Below are positions 6,230 through 9,246 of a DNA stretch of 9,246 nucleotides, in pieces. Below the pieces are notes generated by a model that had not been told where the DNA came from, did no database searches, and saw only the letters and a program-made list of their open reading frames with translations. The stretch is from Candidatus Avelusimicrobium fimicolum (GTDB taxonomy: Bacteria > Elusimicrobiota > Elusimicrobia > Elusimicrobiales > Elusimicrobiaceae), in NCBI GenBank assembly GCA_900541355.1, contig UQJU01000057.1, forward strand, positions 1 through 9,246, given 5' to 3'. The position numbers and the translations under genes were made by a program. Each line of letters begins with the position of its first letter. Position 1 is the stretch's first letter.

Positions 6230-6248
6230 GTTACTAAAAGGAGCAATT

Positions 6249-7220
6249 ATGAAACCCCAAATATCAGTGCTGATTCCCGTATTAAACGCGGAAAAATATT
6301 TACCCTTGTGCTTGTCTTGTTTAGCCAAACAGACCTTTGCAGATTTTGAAATTATCTGTATAGACTCCGCCTCTACCGACGGGTCCTTGGGTGTTTTGGC
6401 CCAAGCAGCCAAAGAGGACCCTCGCCTGCATTATGTTACGCAACCCAATAAAGGTATTGCGGCTGCACGCAACGAGTTGGTCAAAAAAGCGCAAGGCAAA
6501 TATTTGGCATTTGTAGATGCTGATGATTTTATTTTTCCCGCTTATTTGGAAAAATTGTATCACGCGGCCGAAACGGAACAGGCTGAAATCAGCAAATGTT
6601 TTTTTCACGAAGTGGAGGAAAACGGTTTTCCGCGGTTGCAGGAGCATTGCCACAGCAGTTTTTACCGGTTGTGCGCGGAGGGCGACGGTGCGCGTTTCCG
6701 CGGCGGGTACGAAGATTCTGTGTTGTGGGGAAAATTGTTTTTGCGCGAGTGGTTTGTTAATCACCAATTTGAATTTTGGACGGGGCGGGTAGCCGAAGAT
6801 TTTTGCGTGGTTATTTTGGCTTATCTGTATGCCAAAAAAATTGCGGTGGTGCCGGAAAAATTATACTGCTACCGCAAAGGCCACTCAGCCGCCATTACAG
6901 CCAATTCGTATAATATGGCTGTCGGTGCGTTGCTCAATTTGGCAGACTTAAAAACGGATTTAATCCGCCGTCAAAAGTGGAACCGCCAAACGGCGCAGGA
7001 GTGGATGCGCGCCACCGTGTGGGGCATTTGCCGTTTCCGCAAATTTTCGGCGGAAAAAAGATTGGAACAGCAAGAATTATTGTTGCGTGCGTTTAAGTCG
7101 GCGCGCGAGAGTGTGGGGCAGTGCGGCGGGATTTCTTATTTGCGGTGGCGTATATTTTTTGTACTGGTAAAAATTTGCGGGAGAAAGAGTGTTTATTTTT
7201 GGAGCAAGATTTTCAGATGA
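6249..7220 (+). CDS. Family 2 glycosyltransferase
   Basis: This enzyme probably transfers a sugar from a nucleotide-sugar donor onto a growing surface glycan at the cytoplasmic face of the membrane. The 323-residue protein opens with the GT-A fold (ISVLIPVLNAEKYLPLCL, 5-22). CIDSASTDGS (37-46), NKGIAAARN (67-75) and the metal-binding DXD as DADD (90-93) follow, and VAEDF lies near residue 190. No transmembrane anchor is clear, though the C-terminal 40 residues are aromatic and basic and could lie on the membrane. The ATG at 6249 is chosen because AAAAGGAG precedes it by about 6 bases and family homology starts there; the longer open frame from 5985 only reads through the folded leader. Its stop overlaps the next gene start. 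Donor and acceptor are unknown. Confidence 0.9.
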   Translation: MKPQISVLIPVLNAEKYLPLCLSCLAKQTFADFEIICIDSASTDGSLGVLAQAAKEDPRLHYVTQPNKGIAAARNELVKKAQGKYLAFVDADDFIFPAYLEKLYHAAETEQAEISKCFFHEVEENGFPRLQEHCHSSFYRLCAEGDGARFRGGYEDSVLWGKLFLREWFVNHQFEFWTGRVAEDFCVVILAYLYAKKIAVVPEKLYCYRKGHSAAITANSYNMAVGALLNLADLKTDLIRRQKWNRQTAQEWMRATVWGICRFRKFSAEKRLEQQELLLRAFKSARESVGQCGGISYLRWRIFFVLVKICGRKSVYFWSKIFR

Positions 7221-8128
7221 CAGCGGAATATCCGGTGGATTTTGTTGTCTTGTGGGTGAACGGGAACGACCCGGCTTTTGTGCGCGAGCGTAACAGGTGG
7301 GCAGATTCCCCCGTGGTTCCGGCGCGGTTTGTACAGACGGATGAACTCCGTTATGTGCTGCGCAGTGTGGAAGAATATATGCCGTGGGTAACGCGTGTGG
7401 TGTTGATAACTAACGGGCAAGTTCCTAAATGGCTTAACGTGAATCATCCGCGTTTAAAAATTTTGACGCACGCGGAATTTATGCCTGCTTCCGCGTTGCC
7501 CACCTTTAATTCGTGTGCAATAGAGATGTCCGTAACAAAATGGGCAGGTTTGAGCGAACATTTTTTACTGGCAAATGATGATACTTTTGCGTTCCACCCG
7601 GTATCCAGGGAGTATTTTTTCCCCAGGCAAAACCGCGTGAATAATTACTATGCTTTTTATCCGTATAAAAAATACGAGGATACGGCTTACGGCAGACAAC
7701 TGTTGATTATCCGGGAACGGCTGAATAACTTTTTCCCGGGATTGCATTTCCCGTTGGAGCCTACGCATAATATTTCGGCTTATTTAAAAAAATCTCTTGC
7801 ATTGGGCTGGACCTTGTTTGAAAAGGAGTTGTCCGCTACGGTGCATAGCCGTTTCCGGCAAGACGGCAATATGAACTTCTATCTGTTTGCCTGTATGGCT
7901 GCGGTGCAAGGTTTGGGTTGTTGGAAGAAACGGCGGTTGTCTCGCTTGGGCTGTTCGGACGGATGTTGCTGGGAGTTGTATCAAAACTTTGAGCGGGAAA
8001 TAAATAAGTACCGCCCGCGGTTGGCCTGTTTAAACGATTCGGAAAATTGCGGCCCGCAGGACCGGGCTAAATTGGCAACATACTTGCAAAAGGCGTTCCC
8101 TTTGGCAAGCCGCTTTGAAAAATCATAA
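7217..8128 (+). CDS. Stealth-family sugar-phosphate transferase (capsule/exopolysaccharide type)
   Basis: Stealth proteins transfer hexose-1-phosphate units to make phosphodiester-linked polysaccharides, such as some bacterial capsules, and are related to eukaryotic GlcNAc-1-phosphotransferase. The 303 residues show all four conserved regions in order: CR1 VDFVVLWVNGNDPAF (7-21); CR2 with DELRYVLRSVEEYMPWV (42-58), LPTFNS (94-99) and LLANDDTF (117-124); CR3 around EPTHNISAYLKKSL (181-194); and CR4 LNDSE through AFPLASRFE near 272-301. The ATG at 7217 overlaps the glycosyltransferase stop (ATGA), and GGAG lies 12 bases upstream; homology starts here, so the longer frame from 7121 is not used. 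The two enzymes probably act on the same glycan. A terminator follows. Substrate is unknown. Confidence 0.92.
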   Translation: MTAEYPVDFVVLWVNGNDPAFVRERNRWADSPVVPARFVQTDELRYVLRSVEEYMPWVTRVVLITNGQVPKWLNVNHPRLKILTHAEFMPASALPTFNSCAIEMSVTKWAGLSEHFLLANDDTFAFHPVSREYFFPRQNRVNNYYAFYPYKKYEDTAYGRQLLIIRERLNNFFPGLHFPLEPTHNISAYLKKSLALGWTLFEKELSATVHSRFRQDGNMNFYLFACMAAVQGLGCWKKRRLSRLGCSDGCCWELYQNFEREINKYRPRLACLNDSENCGPQDRAKLATYLQKAFPLASRFEKS

Positions 8129-8246
8129 AGGGGCACAAAACGCTGGAGCAATGCGTGATGTCGTACAATGCGAGTTGCGCCCCTTCGCGTCTGGCAGAGC
8201 CTCGCGCGAAAAAAGTGTATGTGGTGCGCGAGTGCCTTTGTCTGTG
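8129..8246 (+). other. Untranslated tail between the Stealth gene and its terminator
   Basis: The 118 bases after the Stealth stop hold no convincing gene. AAGGGGC (8128-8134) can pair with GCCCCTT (8179-8185), and TTCGCG (8184-8189) with CGCGAA (8205-8210). One short frame (ATG 8158 to TGA 8244-8246, 28 residues) ends exactly where the terminator begins but has no ribosome site. It could be a 3' untranslated fold or a decayed end of a third operon gene. Confidence 0.3.
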
Positions 8247-8275
8247 AAACACCCCGCAAAACTGCGGGGTGTTTT
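8247..8275 (+). terminator. Strong intrinsic terminator between convergent genes
   Basis: AAACACCCCGCA (8247-8258) and TGCGGGGTGTTT (8263-8274) form a perfect 12-pair stem around AAAC, followed by T and AAATT on the plus strand. It ends the glycosyltransferase-Stealth transcript. The A-rich left side gives a short T tract on the other strand, so it may also stop the leftward small gene whose stop codon lies 9 bases away. Confidence 0.85.
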
Positions 8276-8283
8276 AAATTAGT

Positions 8284-8508
8284 TTATTTTGCGTTTACCA
8301 TTTTTGCTCTGGAAATATCGCCTTTCTTATCTAAGAAATAGAGATATCCTTTTTCTTTTTTGATACCGCATTTTTCAACTTTTTTCGGTTTACCGCCTTT
8401 TTTGCCGCCTCTGGCCATTTGCACGCGGGCAATATCGCCGTCTTTGTCAATGTAGTAGAGGAAGCCGTCTTCGCGGTCCATACCGACTTTAAGTACTTTT
8501 TCTGCCAT
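8284..8508 (-). CDS. Small basic protein with two copies of a 27-residue unit, unknown function
   Basis: I do not recognise this family. The 74-residue protein consists of two tandem units, residues 5-31 and 44-70, at an offset of 39. They share 14 of 27 positions: V, K, G, E, G, L, Y, D, K, G, D, I, R and M in order, as in GFLYYIDKDGDIARVQM and GYLYFLDKKGDISRAKM. A basic glycine-lysine linker (RGGKKGGKPKK) joins them. No signal peptide or membrane segment is present, and the high lysine content suggests a cytoplasmic protein, possibly binding nucleic acid (inference). The gene looks genuinely expressed: AAAGGAGG stands 10 bases before the ATG, a promoter lies at 8551-8579, and a terminator follows the stop. 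Transcribed alone, divergent from smc. Confidence 0.85.
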   Translation of the reverse strand: MAEKVLKVGMDREDGFLYYIDKDGDIARVQMARGGKKGGKPKKVEKCGIKKEKGYLYFLDKKGDISRAKMVNAK

Positions 8509-8550
8509 AGTGGATAATCCTCCTTTTAAGGAAAACAGTCTTACGAAAAA

Positions 8551-8579
8551 AGTCTAATAAAAAAATATACACTTTGCAA
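8551..8579 (-). promoter_or_regulatory. Promoter of the small two-repeat protein gene
   Basis: On the minus strand TTGCAA (8574-8579, four of six -35 bases) and TAGACT (8551-8556, four of six -10 bases) are spaced by 17 bases, with a T-rich spacer. Transcription would start near 8544, leaving a leader of about 36 bases that contains the strong AAAGGAGG ribosome site. Confidence 0.5.
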
Positions 8580-8654
8580 GAGGTTTTTTTCGTCGGCTCT
8601 CTCTCGGCCGGTTGAAAATGCCGTACGCGTAGGGCTGAATTTCCTCCTAAAATG

Positions 8655-8669
8655 CCTATATTATATAGG
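8655..8669. promoter_or_regulatory. 15-base palindrome beside the smc promoter (possible operator)
   Basis: CCTATAT-T-ATATAGG is a perfect inverted repeat with 7-base arms. It ends five bases before the extended -10 of smc and occupies the place where a -35 would be, a usual position for a repressor or activator site. It is AT-rich, so chance is not excluded. Confidence 0.4.
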
Positions 8670-8673
8670 GAAA

Positions 8674-8682
8674 TGGTATAAT
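8674..8682 (+). promoter_or_regulatory. Extended -10 promoter of smc
   Basis: TGGTATAAT combines a perfect -10 (TATAAT, 8677-8682) with the TG of an extended -10. No good -35 is seen 16-18 bases upstream, which fits an extended -10 promoter. Transcription would start near 8689, about 22 bases before the smc ATG. Confidence 0.65.
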
Positions 8683-8710
8683 CAAAGTATATCTGCCAAT
8701 AGGGGACGTT

Positions 8711-9246
8711 ATGTATTTAAAAGCGATTGAAATCCAAGGTTTTAAATCTTTTGCCGACAAATCCCGCCTGGACTTTGAACCGGGCATTACTTGTGTGGTG
8801 GGACCTAACGGGTGCGGAAAATCAAACGTGATTGACTCCGTTCGCTGGGCCATCGGCGAGATGAGTTGGAAGTCCCTCCGCTCTGCTTCTATGGTGGATA
8901 TTATCTTTAACGGTACGGCCAAGCGTGCGCCCTTAAATATGGCCCAAGTCAGTATGGTGTTTGATAACGCTTCGCGCCAGTTGCCGCTTGATTTTAATGA
9001 AATTACCGTTACGCGCAAAATTTTCCGCTCCGGCGAAAGTGAATATTATTTAAACAAAGTCCAATGCCGCCTGCGCGATATCCGGGATTTGTTTTTGGAT
9101 ACGGGCATCGGCGGAGAAGGATATGCCATTATTGACCAGGGCGGCGTAGAAAGCGTCCTGTCCGCCTCGGCCGAACAGCGCCGGGAAATGTTTGAAGAGG
9201 TCGCGGGGGTTTCTAAATATAAAGCCAAGCGCGAGGAGTGCATTAA
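8711..9246 (+). CDS. smc: Chromosome segregation ATPase SMC, N-terminal head, cut by window edge
   Basis: SMC forms the condensin ring with ScpA and ScpB and organises the chromosome. The 178 visible residues are the N-terminal half of the ATPase head: IQGFKSFADK (8-17), Walker A GPNGCGKS (31-38), the arginine-finger region KSLRS with Arg57, FNG (66-68), RSGESEYYLN (106-115), DTGIG (130-134), the Q-loop glutamine in IIDQGGVE (Gln143), and the RREMFEEVAG block (157-166) leading into the coiled coil. The ATG at 8711 follows AGGGG by 5 bases and matches the family start. The family's usual EQS is EMS here. The coiled coils, hinge and C-terminal Walker B half lie outside the window. Confidence 0.97.
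   Translation, partial: MYLKAIEIQGFKSFADKSRLDFEPGITCVVGPNGCGKSNVIDSVRWAIGEMSWKSLRSASMVDIIFNGTAKRAPLNMAQVSMVFDNASRQLPLDFNEITVTRKIFRSGESEYYLNKVQCRLRDIRDLFLDTGIGGEGYAIIDQGGVESVLSASAEQRREMFEEVAGVSKYKAKREECI

Noticed and set aside
5985..6248. Upstream extension of the glycosyltransferase frame
   Set aside because: The family N-terminus (ISVLIPVLN) begins right after the ATG at 6249, which has a strong ribosome site; the extension only translates the leader hairpins.
7121..7216. Upstream extension of the Stealth frame
   Set aside because: It lies wholly inside the glycosyltransferase gene; Stealth region CR1 starts just after the ATG at 7217, which forms the usual ATGA overlap.
1..9246. CRISPR arrays, tRNA genes, insertion sequences
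   Set aside because: No regularly spaced repeats, no tRNA cloverleaf with a TTCGANTC arm and no transposase or terminal inverted repeats were seen on either strand.

Overview
The window looks like a piece of a Gram-negative-type bacterial chromosome of moderate GC content. The best guess is an Elusimicrobiota-like organism, or a lineage that shares the deltaproteobacterial style of PTS operon. The guess rests on the linkage hpf-hprK-rapZ-mannose-family EIIA/B/C/D-ptsH-ptsI and on the style of the SMC N-terminus. It is an inference from gene order and protein character, not a database result.

Region 1 (1-5588, minus strand) is a tightly packed nine-gene operon read leftward from a near-consensus sigma-70 promoter (TTGACA-17-TTTAAT, 5560-5588). 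In order of transcription it holds long-form hpf, hprK (probable TTG start), rapZ, mannose-family EIIA, EIIB, EIIC and EIID, ptsH (GTG start, with both His15 and Ser46), and ptsI, which is cut by the window edge just before its active-site histidine. Neighbours overlap or are 2-17 bases apart. Phosphate would flow EI -> HPr -> EIIA -> EIIB, with EIIC/EIID as the membrane unit, while HprK adds a regulatory phosphate to HPr Ser46. Carbon sensing is thus transcribed together with a ribosome-hibernation factor and an RNA-binding adaptor.

Region 2 (5589-6248) is a 660-base divergent intergenic region with no credible protein gene, but it is not empty. It holds short repeats of CCGCAAACGG. It also holds a strongly foldable element (about 5877-6070) with two coaxial long-range stems closing a junction with two hairpins; its wobble pairs favour a plus-strand RNA. 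Last comes a leader just before the next gene in which GC-rich arms can form mutually exclusive hairpins, one being terminator-like. These two elements are the most unusual things in the window.

Region 3 (6249-8128, plus strand) is a two-gene surface-polysaccharide cassette: a family 2 glycosyltransferase overlapping (ATGA) a Stealth-family sugar-phosphate transferase. A strong hairpin terminator follows at 8247-8275.

Region 4 (8284-9246) contains a small basic protein on the minus strand, made of two copies of a roughly 27-residue unit that I do not recognise. Diverging from it on the plus strand is the start of smc (ATPase head, cut by the window edge). The 200 bases between them carry two promoters and a 15-base palindrome beside the smc -10 element.
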